From the NCBI GenBank assembly GCA_024276605.1, contig JAJRWX010000023.1:17538-81537 (forward strand): 64,000 nt of DNA, written 5' to 3'. Positions within the stretch are counted from its first letter, which is position 1, and the number at the start of each line of letters is the position of its first letter. Of this stretch, positions 50,072 to 59,415 are shown piece after piece. The notes beneath the pieces were generated by a model. The model was not told where the DNA came from. It made no database searches and was given only the letters and a program-made list of their open reading frames with translations. This DNA comes from Planctomycetota bacterium. Lineage in GTDB: Bacteria; Planctomycetota; Phycisphaerae; UBA1845. Position numbers and translations under genes: made by a program.

Positions 50072-53000
50072 TTAACGTCCCCTTCTCATACTCTTGCGTC
50101 GTTTATCTTGGCCATCCTGGGCGGCGCAGTGCGTGATGTAACCTGCTTCATTTTTGGAAATCAATCCATCCTTGCGCCAATGCCTGGACAAGTGCGCCAC
50201 GCAACGCACGTAACTGCCATGATGACGAGCCTTATCACCACACACGCTGAGTTTGTCCATCATGCTGCAACCATGCTCAAGAAAGACATTGGCCACGCCA
50301 CTGTCGCAGCCATTAATAACAACCGTACCTGAAACAACGGAATCGGGGCATTGATCACAATCATCGGCATAACCATCCATGTCGCCATCCGGCTCGCATT
50401 CATCCGGGACGTGGTTATCGTTGCAATCCTCACTCGTATCGCTGGAAATATCGCACTCGTCAGGTATCGCGTTTTGATTACAATCTTGCTCGACGTCATC
50501 TTGGATGTCACAAGAATCGGCTACGCCGTTCTCGTTGCAATCCGCTTCACATTCGTCGAGAAAACCATTGACGGTGCAATCCTGCGAGGTGCCATCGCTC
50601 ACATCACAAGAATCAAGTACACCGTTTTCGTTGCAATCCGGTCCGCTGAGACCGTAGGACAATAAAACAGGGTTAGTTTGGCCATACAAATCTTCACTTG
50701 AGCCGATGAAGGCCGTATGACCACTAATAGCCAATGAGTTTCCAAAAGAAGCCATGGGATTGTCCCCTGGTGATAAAAGCAGGCGCTCTACAACCCAATT
50801 TTCTTCTCGGCGGTGAAAAACGAGAACAACCCCTTCAGTTTCCTGCCAGGATCTTATTAACCCACTCATCAAAATGCGATCTCCATCCATCGCAACCAAT
50901 CGACCCAATAAGTTAATCCCCGCTAATGCAGGAGCCTGAATCTTGGCTTCTAGTACCCATTCGTTCTCCTGCAATCGATACACATAACCGCCACCGCTAA
51001 ATACGCCGGTTGAAGGTCCGGTTGGATTTCCAACAAGGAGCACACCATGATCTAAGGCTAATGCGCTACCAAATCTCCTGAAATGCTTTGTGTTATCGAG
51101 CGTCAGCGTGGCTTGCTCAATCCATTGACCATCTCTATAGCGAAAAACATAGACGGGACCGTTTTCCCGACGGCTCGTCGTTCCAACCACAATCGTATCC
51201 TGGTCAACGGCTAGGGCAGCACCAAACGCAAGTGTCCGATTTTCATCGTTGTTGACAAACTTGGACTCGAATTTCCATGTTGATCCGTCAAACCGAAACA
51301 CGTATACCATGCCATAGGGAGCTGTGTTGGGAGTGGACGACGAAATAACCGCAAGGTTTTCTGTCAGTGCCACAACCACGCCGAAATTTTTATCCACTTC
51401 ACCCTCGGGTAGTGTAAGCTTCGCCCGCTGCGACCAACCGCTACCGTCTCTCTCGAAAATATAGGCTGACCCGGCGGATGGTCCGGCTACGTCATCGCCG
51501 GGAGCGCCAATGAGAATACGGTTTTCGTGTACGGAAATCGACGAACAAAAACGATCATCGCTACTGCCATCATGGGCAAACAGTATCTCGTCCAAGCCCC
51601 AACCCGTATGTGTAGATTGGAAAACAAAAGCCGCATTCCTAAAGTACCCTCTATCATCTTCTCCACTTGAACAAGCGGCTACGATGTCGTCATGCATCGA
51701 CAAATAGTGCGGAAATGTATTTAGCGTGAACTGGCCCTGTGCGATCACCTCACACTCGTCAGGTACGCCGTTATCGTTGCAGTACTCACTCTCACCGTTG
51801 GAAATATCGCAGGAATCCGCCTGAGCGTTTCCGTTGCAATCGATTTCAAAATCATCCGGAACCCCATCGCCGTCACAGTCGATACATGGAGCACCAGGCT
51901 CAAGATTGAATACATACGCAGCGCCGCAGTTGTCGCCCGCAGTACAGTCATTTCTGGGTGCTCCTACAATGGCTGTACCACCGCTCACAGAGACAGAACC
52001 CCCAAGCCAATCGTTCTCCTTGGCATCGGAGGCGATCAGCTTACGCTGTTCGACCCAACTAGTTCCGTTGAAATGATATACGTAGGCAGCGCCACAGCTG
52101 CTGCCAACCGCGCAATCATCACGGCTTGCCCCTACCACAACGGTGTTCCCACTCGCGGAGACAGAATTCCCAAAAAAATCGCCTTCCCCCGGATCGGATG
52201 CCGTCAGCTTTTGCTCTTCAACCCAACTGGTACCATTGAACCTGAACACATACGCCGATCCACAAAAATTTCCCGCTTCACAGTCCTCAATAAAATTCCC
52301 TATCACGACTAAGTCCCCGCTTACCGAGACGGATGACCCGAATTGATCACTCACCCCCGCGATAGAGGTTGTCAGCTTTTGCTCCTCAACCCAACTGGTT
52401 CCTTCGAAGCGAAATGCATACACCGATCCACAGTTGAAGCCCACACAGCCAGCGTGCCGTGCTCCAATCATGACAGTATCTCCACTCACGGACACGGACT
52501 TACCGAATGCACCTTCCCATACCGCATCAGAAGCTGTCAGCTTTTGCTCTTCAACCCAAGAGTTTCCATCGAATCGGAACATGTATGCCGCACCGCAACC
52601 AGAACCCGCAGCGCATCTATTGTTAATTTCTCCCACAACAACAGTGTGTCCACTCACTGAGACTGACCACCCGAAATTGTCACCTCCATACGCATCGGGG
52701 CCGACTAGCTTCTGTTCCTCAACCCAAGAGGTGCCGTTAAAACGGAACACATAAGCAGCCCCGCAGTTTGAGCCAGCCGCACAATCTTCCCATATTGCAC
52801 CCACCACAGCCGTGTTCCCACTCACCGAGAGGGAATAACCGAATAGGTCACCCCCATCCGCGTCTGAGGAGGTTAACTTTTGCCTCCCAACCCAAGATGT
52901 CCCGTTAAATCTATAGACATATACCGACCCGCAATTTAAGCCCACAGCGCAATCGTCCTCCCACGCCCCAACCATGGCCGTATCCCCGCTCACGGAGATT

Positions 53001-53140
53001 GATATTCCGAACCCGTCATTCTCCGCCACGTTGGAGGCAGTGAGCTTTTGTTGCTCAATACATTGAGCCTGCGATGGTGTTCCAGAAACACAGGCCAATA
53101 CCACTACCGCCACTGCTGCGATCGTCACGTGCTTGCGCAT
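50072..53140 (-). CDS. Exported FG-GAP/beta-propeller-type repeat protein with Ca-binding-like DCNxNGxxDxCD repeats
   Basis: Signal peptide; at least six repeats of the type 'VEEQKLTASDAxxxDxFGxSVSVSGxTVVVGA..DCAxGxxCGAAYVFRFNGTSW'; C-terminal DCNENGVLDSCDVSDGT.../DCNENGVADSCDIQDD.../DCNQNAIPDECDISSD repeats. Confidence 0.85.
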   Translation of the reverse strand: MRKHVTIAAVAVVVLACVSGTPSQAQCIEQQKLTASNVAENDGFGISISVSGDTAMVGAWEDDCAVGLNCGSVYVYRFNGTSWVGRQKLTSSDADGGDLFGYSLSVSGNTAVVGAIWEDCAAGSNCGAAYVFRFNGTSWVEEQKLVGPDAYGGDNFGWSVSVSGHTVVVGEINNRCAAGSGCGAAYMFRFDGNSWVEEQKLTASDAVWEGAFGKSVSVSGDTVMIGARHAGCVGFNCGSVYAFRFEGTSWVEEQKLTTSIAGVSDQFGSSVSVSGDLVVIGNFIEDCEAGNFCGSAYVFRFNGTSWVEEQKLTASDPGEGDFFGNSVSASGNTVVVGASRDDCAVGSSCGAAYVYHFNGTSWVEQRKLIASDAKENDWLGGSVSVSGGTAIVGAPRNDCTAGDNCGAAYVFNLEPGAPCIDCDGDGVPDDFEIDCNGNAQADSCDISNGESEYCNDNGVPDECEVIAQGQFTLNTFPHYLSMHDDIVAACSSGEDDRGYFRNAAFVFQSTHTGWGLDEILFAHDGSSDDRFCSSISVHENRILIGAPGDDVAGPSAGSAYIFERDGSGWSQRAKLTLPEGEVDKNFGVVVALTENLAVISSSTPNTAPYGMVYVFRFDGSTWKFESKFVNNDENRTLAFGAALAVDQDTIVVGTTSRRENGPVYVFRYRDGQWIEQATLTLDNTKHFRRFGSALALDHGVLLVGNPTGPSTGVFSGGGYVYRLQENEWVLEAKIQAPALAGINLLGRLVAMDGDRILMSGLIRSWQETEGVVLVFHRREENWVVERLLLSPGDNPMASFGNSLAISGHTAFIGSSEDLYGQTNPVLLSYGLSGPDCNENGVLDSCDVSDGTSQDCTVNGFLDECEADCNENGVADSCDIQDDVEQDCNQNAIPDECDISSDTSEDCNDNHVPDECEPDGDMDGYADDCDQCPDSVVSGTVVINGCDSGVANVFLEHGCSMMDKLSVCGDKARHHGSYVRCVAHLSRHWRKDGLISKNEAGYITHCAAQDGQDKRRKSMRRGR

Positions 53141-53258
53141 GGTTTTATCCCCTTTTCTTATGGAATTAGGTATGATTTCAACGCTTCCAGGTTAGCTCTT
53201 TCTACGCCCCCACTCTTAAAGAACCACAAGCCAAGGCAGGTAGGCCGGGTTCGAATAG

Positions 53259-53433
53259 CCTCCGCGCACGCACCAACATCGCGGCGGGTGAAACCCGCTC
53301 CAAATCCGAGCGGCGAGCGCGAGCGACCCGTGTCTTCGGAACGCCATAGACACCGCGAGCACGTAACGCGGGTGCCAACAGTTGAGGCAGGTCAACCTTT
53401 CGCCAATTGGCATTGGCGAAAGAACGACCTGCC
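53259..53433. repeat. Intergenic repeat family copy 4 (48-nt hairpin at 53386-53433)
   Basis: CCAAATCCGAGCGGCGAGCGCGAGCGACCCGTGTCTTC at 53300-53337 and the same hairpin as 47198-47245. Confidence 0.9.
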
Positions 53434-53587
53434 CTACCGGGCTGTGACAAAGCACTAGCCTTATTATAGGCCTACCAACACTCACTATCTTGTATAACAC
53501 CAACGGCGCATGAACGACGGAAGAAAAATATGAAAATGTACGTTTTTGGGGAATATTTTTTGTGGCTAATGTCAAACCGGCGTTGAT

Positions 53588-54154
53588 CTACTTGAAACGG
53601 CGGACGGTTTCATCGGTTACCAGCATGTTCACCGGTCTGTCTAAAGGCCCCATGGGGATAGTGGTTGGCGAGACTTGCATTTCCAGGGCGAAACCACAGG
53701 CAGTGCCCTCAAATTCGGCGTGGGATAAGAAACGATCGTAAAAGCCGCGACCCCGACCCAGACGATTGCCGAACTCGTCGAAGGCTACGCCGGGAACAAT
53801 CACTAGATCGATCAGGGACGTAGGGAAGGGAATGCCGGTCACCGGCTCGCGGATGCCCATCGGTGTCACGATAAGGTCATCTGTAAGCGAACGAATCTCC
53901 ATCGCCAACATGCGCCGTTGATTCCAACTCACCTTGGGCGCCAACACACGTTTGCGATCCTGCCACGCTCTAAGCACCAGCGCAGACGTGTCCGGCTCAG
54001 TCGGTAGTGACAGAAATACCATAATCACTTCCGACTTAATGTATTCGGGCTGCTCAAACAGCCGATGACACACGCGCAGCGACTTAGCACTTCGCACATC
54101 GGCGGGCATGTCAGCTAGAAGCTTTCGATATCTTTGTCGTAGTTCTTTTTTCAC
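53588..54154 (-). CDS. 5-formyltetrahydrofolate cyclo-ligase
   Basis: KKELRQRYRKLLADMP..., DLVIVPGVAFDEFGNRLGRGRGFYDRFL. Confidence 0.92.
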   Translation of the reverse strand: MKKELRQRYRKLLADMPADVRSAKSLRVCHRLFEQPEYIKSEVIMVFLSLPTEPDTSALVLRAWQDRKRVLAPKVSWNQRRMLAMEIRSLTDDLIVTPMGIREPVTGIPFPTSLIDLVIVPGVAFDEFGNRLGRGRGFYDRFLSHAEFEGTACGFALEMQVSPTTIPMGPLDRPVNMLVTDETVRRFK

Positions 54155-54268
54155 TGCCGACTCGGCACTGAAAACGCAGCCACATTCGAGCGTCTTATCA
54201 CAGTCAAACTCGGGAGAAGTCTACTCGACCCGATATCAACACATAAGACAATGTTAGTTACGCTTTCT

Positions 54269-55708
54269 CTATTCGTTTTCGGCCCTTAGGCGACGAACCT
54301 GTTCCAAATACGCCTTGGCTACTGCTTCCCACCCACGCTCCGTGGGCAGGTAATATCGCTTGTCCACACCAAGGTAGTCTTGATCCACTATAGCGTCTTG
54401 TGCGTCGTGGGGGTACTGGTATCCGACGCCGGAACCAAGTTTTTCCGCGCCTTTATATGAGGCTGATCGCAGATGCCTGGGGACCGGTATCGACTGCCCG
54501 GTACGAACATCTTCCGCAGCACCCCAGATCGCTTTCGCAGAAGCATTGGACTTTTGAGCGCAGGCCAGGTAAATCACCGCCTGGGCCAAGATCAACTGAC
54601 ACTCAGGCATACCCACAACAAGCGTGGCTGAGGCGGCTGCCTGGGCAAGAATCAGGCCTTGTGGGTCGGCGTTGCCAATATCTTCGGACGCACTAATAAC
54701 GACCCGCCGTGCGACAAATCGAGGATCTTCCCCCCCTTCCAACATCCGCGCCAGCCAATAAACAGCCGCATCCGGATCGCTACCACGAATGGATTTGATC
54801 ATCGCACTAATCGAATCGTAATGGACATCACCATCCGCATCATAAGTCAGCGCTTTCCGTTGAATCGACTCCTCGGCGACTTTCAGATCAATAACCACCG
54901 TAGCCCCACCGGAAGTTGAAACTTGCGAAAGGACGGCGATTTCCAAGGCCGTCAGGGCACGTCTGGCATCACCGTCGGCAACTTTCGCTAGGTGATCCGC
55001 AGCCTCTTTTGTCAGTGTGATGTTATGCTTGCCCAAGCCTCGATGCGCATCATGAATAGCACGATATAACAGTTGCTTGAGATGCTCGGATGACAATAGC
55101 TGAAACTGAAAGATTTGACTGCGTGAAATCAACGGGGAGTTCACAGCGAAAAACGGGTTTTCCGTCGTCGCCCCGATCAAAATCACCGTGCCATCTTCCA
55201 CATCTCCCAGAAGCACATCCTGCTGCGATTTACTGAAACGGTGCAACTCGTCCACGAACAAGATCGTCCGCTCACCCGCAGTCTCCAAGCGTTGACGGGC
55301 TTGGTCGAGAATCGCACGGACTTCCTTAACCCCCACCGCGGCGGCATTGACCTGTGCAAAATAAGCTGATGTGGTTGCCGCAATAACCATAGCCAGCGTG
55401 GTTTTACCCGTACCAGCTGGTCCATAGAAAAGTGCGCTGGTGAGCCGATCAGCTTCGAGCATCCGTCGAAGCAGCTTCCCTTCGCCTAAAAATTCTTCCT
55501 GTCCTAGAAATTCTTCCAAGGTAGCCGGCCTCATCCGCACGGCCAACGGCTCCACCTGTGATCTATGCTGTTTTTTCTGCGCTGCGAATAAGTCCACTGC
55601 AAACTCCCGATTGGCCTCATTATAGGTCGGTAGCGGGATTTCGTCCCCTATGGTGAAGGCAACGCCTTGGTGTTCGATTTTCAGGCTCTCAGAAGGCTTC
55701 TTTGCCAT
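54269..55708 (-). CDS. rarA: Replication-associated recombination protein A (RarA/MgsA AAA+ ATPase)
   Basis: PLAVRMRPATLEEFLGQEEFLGEGKLLRRML, SALFYGPAGTGKTTLAMVIA, TILFVDELHRFSKSQQDVLLGDVEDGTVILIGATTENPFF. Confidence 0.93.
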   Translation of the reverse strand: MAKKPSESLKIEHQGVAFTIGDEIPLPTYNEANREFAVDLFAAQKKQHRSQVEPLAVRMRPATLEEFLGQEEFLGEGKLLRRMLEADRLTSALFYGPAGTGKTTLAMVIAATTSAYFAQVNAAAVGVKEVRAILDQARQRLETAGERTILFVDELHRFSKSQQDVLLGDVEDGTVILIGATTENPFFAVNSPLISRSQIFQFQLLSSEHLKQLLYRAIHDAHRGLGKHNITLTKEAADHLAKVADGDARRALTALEIAVLSQVSTSGGATVVIDLKVAEESIQRKALTYDADGDVHYDSISAMIKSIRGSDPDAAVYWLARMLEGGEDPRFVARRVVISASEDIGNADPQGLILAQAAASATLVVGMPECQLILAQAVIYLACAQKSNASAKAIWGAAEDVRTGQSIPVPRHLRSASYKGAEKLGSGVGYQYPHDAQDAIVDQDYLGVDKRYYLPTERGWEAVAKAYLEQVRRLRAENE

Positions 55709-55831
55709 TTCTACCTACCAAGCCGATAATAGAGGAGTCGGGGGGTCGTCACATGCGTGCCGACTCGGTCCAAAGATTCGGCTTTTCCAAAGCACCCGGC
55801 TAAGTCATGCGCTGAGGAGGCGCGTAAGCCT

Positions 55832-57658
55832 ATGTGTGGGATTATTGGTTACGTCGGTCGACGGGCAGCCCTGCCGATTATGATGGATGGTTTGCGGCGA
55901 CTGGAATATCGTGGTTACGACTCCTCCGGTGTCGCGCTGGTTAAGCCGGAAAAAGTCACGGTCATTAAGTCGGCTGGTCGATTGTCCGTCCTTGAAGGTG
56001 GGCTTGATTATGACACCAACTTGGAAACACAAGGCATAGGGCATACGCGCTGGGCCACGCACGGTGCGCCGACGGACATCAACGCTCACCCACATACTGA
56101 TTCGAGCGGCAAGATCGCTATCATCCATAACGGTATCATAGAAAACAACCGCGCGCTACGCACTTATCTCGAACAAAAAGGTGTCACCTTCCAAAGCGAT
56201 ACGGATACCGAAGTGCTCGCCCAACTCATCGGACAATTGTATGACGGCGACCTTGAACAAGCCGTGCGACTCGCGCTGCGTGAAGTCTCGGGCACGTATG
56301 GTATTGCGGTCGTTTGCGCTGACGAACCTGATTTGATCATCGCCGCGAGGAAAGGTAGCCCGCTGATCGTGGGTGTCGGTCAGGGGGAACATATCCTCGC
56401 CTCCGACGCCGCGGCCATCCTCGCCCATACCACACAAGTCGTTTACATTAGTGACAATGAAATGGCACGTATAACACCAGACAATCTTAGGATTACCACA
56501 CTGGAGGCCATCCCCGTTGCCAAAGAAACCGAAGAGATTGAATGGTCGCTCGATCAGATCGAACTAGCCGGCTATGAACACTTCATGCTCAAGGAAATCT
56601 ACGAACAACCGGAGTCCCTGGAAAACTGTCTGAGCGGTCGAATCGACTTAGCAGAGGGCATGGTACATCTCGGTGGATTGGCGGATTGTGCCCGCGAACT
56701 CGCACGGGCCAAGCGTATTATTGTCACCGGATGCGGCACCGCATGGCATGCGGGACTGGTGGGCGAATATTTATTTGAAGAATTGTTACGCGTGCCTACC
56801 GAAACCGAATATGCCAGCGAATTCCGCTACCGTAATCCGGTGATCGATGACGGGACCATTGTGATTGCGGTTTCACAAAGTGGCGAAACCGCCGACACAC
56901 AGGCCGCCATTCGTGAAGCCAAGCAGCGCGGCGCGCTAGTGCTCGGTGTGGTTAACGTGGTGGGATCGACCATCCCGCGAGAAACTGACGCCGGCGTTTA
57001 TTTGCACGTCGGCCCGGAAATCGGGGTCGCCAGCACCAAGGCGTTTACCGGGCAGGTTACAGTACTAGCCCTGATCGCGAGTTATCTCGGGCGAAGAAAA
57101 CATCTTTCCCCAACAGCCGCCGCACAGTTTATCAAGGCGCTGTCGGAAATACCTGATCAGATTCGCGCAACGCTACAACACGCAAGCACCGCCAAACAAG
57201 TAGCTCAGCAATATGCCAATCGCGAGAACTGGCTCTATCTCGGACGTGGTTACAATTATCCCGTAGCTTTGGAAGGTGCGCTGAAGCTAAAAGAAATCAG
57301 CTACATTCACGCTGAAGGCTTACCAGCCGCCGAAATGAAACACGGCCCGATCGCACTCATTACCGACGGTATGCCTGTAGTTTGCATTGCGACCAGCGGC
57401 ACGCAATACAATAAAATTCTTAGTAATATGTCCGAGGTGCGTGCTAGAGGTGGAAGTGTTATCGCCATCGCCACGGAAGGCGACCGAGACATCCAAGACG
57501 TAGCGGATCACGTACTATACGTGCCGGATACCATCGAACCATTACAGCCGTTGCTCACCGTGATACCGCTTCAACTGATCGCCTACCACGCCGCAGTCAT
57601 GCGCGGTTGCAACGTGGATAAACCAAGAAACCTTGCGAAAAGTGTTACCGTGGAATAG
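55832..57658 (+). CDS. glmS: Glutamine--fructose-6-phosphate aminotransferase (isomerizing)
   Basis: MCGIIGYVGRRAALPIMMDGLRRLEYRGYDSSGVAL, HTRWATHGAPTDINAHPHTD, two SIS domains, C-terminal DKPRNLAKSVTVE. Start placed at MCGIIG (Cys nucleophile). Confidence 0.97.
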   Translation: MCGIIGYVGRRAALPIMMDGLRRLEYRGYDSSGVALVKPEKVTVIKSAGRLSVLEGGLDYDTNLETQGIGHTRWATHGAPTDINAHPHTDSSGKIAIIHNGIIENNRALRTYLEQKGVTFQSDTDTEVLAQLIGQLYDGDLEQAVRLALREVSGTYGIAVVCADEPDLIIAARKGSPLIVGVGQGEHILASDAAAILAHTTQVVYISDNEMARITPDNLRITTLEAIPVAKETEEIEWSLDQIELAGYEHFMLKEIYEQPESLENCLSGRIDLAEGMVHLGGLADCARELARAKRIIVTGCGTAWHAGLVGEYLFEELLRVPTETEYASEFRYRNPVIDDGTIVIAVSQSGETADTQAAIREAKQRGALVLGVVNVVGSTIPRETDAGVYLHVGPEIGVASTKAFTGQVTVLALIASYLGRRKHLSPTAAAQFIKALSEIPDQIRATLQHASTAKQVAQQYANRENWLYLGRGYNYPVALEGALKLKEISYIHAEGLPAAEMKHGPIALITDGMPVVCIATSGTQYNKILSNMSEVRARGGSVIAIATEGDRDIQDVADHVLYVPDTIEPLQPLLTVIPLQLIAYHAAVMRGCNVDKPRNLAKSVTVE

Positions 57659-57750
57659 GTCAGCGCACTTTTGCCAGGTATATCATGGCATTCCGTCATT
57701 CCCGCGAATGTGGGAACCATGGAGGACAGGATGTCTGTCGATACACCGCT

Positions 57751-59382
57751 TTATTTTTGATTCAGTGAGATAGCCTTCTCCGGACTGATTTTTTGTGTCG
57801 CCGTCGCGGCATGCAGATCGCTCCATGCTAGTCGTAGACGAATGCGCGCTCGGGCAAGATTGGCATCTGCGGTAATATAATCTCGCTGCGTCTCGTTGAG
57901 TCTGGTGAGAGGTTGTTTTCCACCAAGGTAGGCCGCTTGCACGATACGGCGATTCTTAAAAGCCGTTTCCAAAGCCTCGCGGCGAATGATGATTTTCTCC
58001 TGCGCCTCCGTAACGGCTATCATCGCTTGCTTCACCTCCGATTGTACGGCCAGCATGACACGTCGCTCGCGTGCGATGGTTTCATCAAGCCGAGCCTGCG
58101 TTTCTCGTACGCGTGCTTCGATCGCACCACCGGTATACAGCGCCCATCGAATGGCCAGGAATGCTGCGGAGGTTTGATCTTCATTGCTGTATCGGACAGT
58201 CGTATTACTATTTAAGCCCCAAGACCCTGAAGCAGCTACAAGGGGGTACGAAAGACCCTGGGCTGCGCGAACTTGGGCCTCACGACTGCGTGTCAAATGT
58301 TTTAGTTGCGCCATATCGGGACGAAACGTCATCGCATCTTGCATACACTGTTGCGAAGAAGGTTTGGTCATCGCTTCGGGTGTTTCCATTTGTAGGGGAG
58401 AAAGATGGATTGTGGCAGGTAGATCAACGCCATCCAACCCCATGAGTTCCGCCAGCGCGACTCGCCCTATTTCACGATTACTCCGTGCGGTGGTCACGTT
58501 GGCCTGGGCAACGAGTAAAAGCACGCGAAAGTTGTTGACATCGGATGATGTCGCTCGTCCGGCGGTTTTGAGCTTTTCAGTTTCTTCGAGTTGCTCTCGA
58601 CTAAATATTTCATCGGCTTTAGCGATGCGCACCTGCTCCTGGGCAAGTTGGACGCGAAAAAATGTAGCGTCGACCGCTTGCACAATCAACCTTTGCATAT
58701 CCACCAATGCCATGGCTGATGCCCGATGAATATATTTAGCGGCCAACAGTTGTGCATCCCGGATGAACCCATCAAACACCGTCCAACTCAACGAGAAACC
58801 TGACGTGTGTTCACTAAAAGCGCTGCGACGCGGCTTGTCTACATCGTCTCCTAGCACTAGATTGCGCAGCGCTTCGGTAAGGAAGTTTGTGCTTTGAGGT
58901 TCCGGTGTCGCAATAGCATTTGGCGCTATCAACGACTCGAAACGATTGTTATTAGAAGGTGTTTGAAAAACACGCGTCGTGTTGTGGGCGAAAAATAGTT
59001 GTGGTAGATATTGTGCGCGGGCTTCGTCAATTCTAGCCGCGGCGGATTCAAGTCTGGCCTGAGCTATGTGAATATCAGGATTGGCCCGCACCGCAATCGC
59101 TCGGGCATCTTCGAGCGTCAATTCACCTTCGGGTAGCATACGTTTGGCCTCATCCATAGGCACAGGTACTCCGTAGGTGCTTATGCGTAGCGAATCTTCA
59201 GGTGGCAATTCAGCTAGCGCTTCTCGGTGACGTTCTATCATGGTCTCCCAGGGAGTGGGTGGGGCATGACATCCACTAAGAAAAATCAACCAACAAGATA
59301 TGGTTAACCCTATGTACGTACTATGGCTATGCGTGCGAGGTCGCAATGAACTCAGGCTCGTATATTCTTGACGGTTTGTCAT
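57751..59382 (-). CDS. TolC-family outer membrane efflux lipoprotein
   Basis: Lipobox-like LIFLSGC; LTLEDARAIAVRANPDIHIAQARLESAAARIDEARAQYLPQL; second TolC repeat in C-terminal half. Confidence 0.88.
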   Translation of the reverse strand: MTNRQEYTSLSSLRPRTHSHSTYIGLTISCWLIFLSGCHAPPTPWETMIERHREALAELPPEDSLRISTYGVPVPMDEAKRMLPEGELTLEDARAIAVRANPDIHIAQARLESAAARIDEARAQYLPQLFFAHNTTRVFQTPSNNNRFESLIAPNAIATPEPQSTNFLTEALRNLVLGDDVDKPRRSAFSEHTSGFSLSWTVFDGFIRDAQLLAAKYIHRASAMALVDMQRLIVQAVDATFFRVQLAQEQVRIAKADEIFSREQLEETEKLKTAGRATSSDVNNFRVLLLVAQANVTTARSNREIGRVALAELMGLDGVDLPATIHLSPLQMETPEAMTKPSSQQCMQDAMTFRPDMAQLKHLTRSREAQVRAAQGLSYPLVAASGSWGLNSNTTVRYSNEDQTSAAFLAIRWALYTGGAIEARVRETQARLDETIARERRVMLAVQSEVKQAMIAVTEAQEKIIIRREALETAFKNRRIVQAAYLGGKQPLTRLNETQRDYITADANLARARIRLRLAWSDLHAATATQKISPEKAISLNQK

Positions 59383-59415
59383 AACGCATCCTTGTGACTG
59401 TGTATCGTCACTCTT

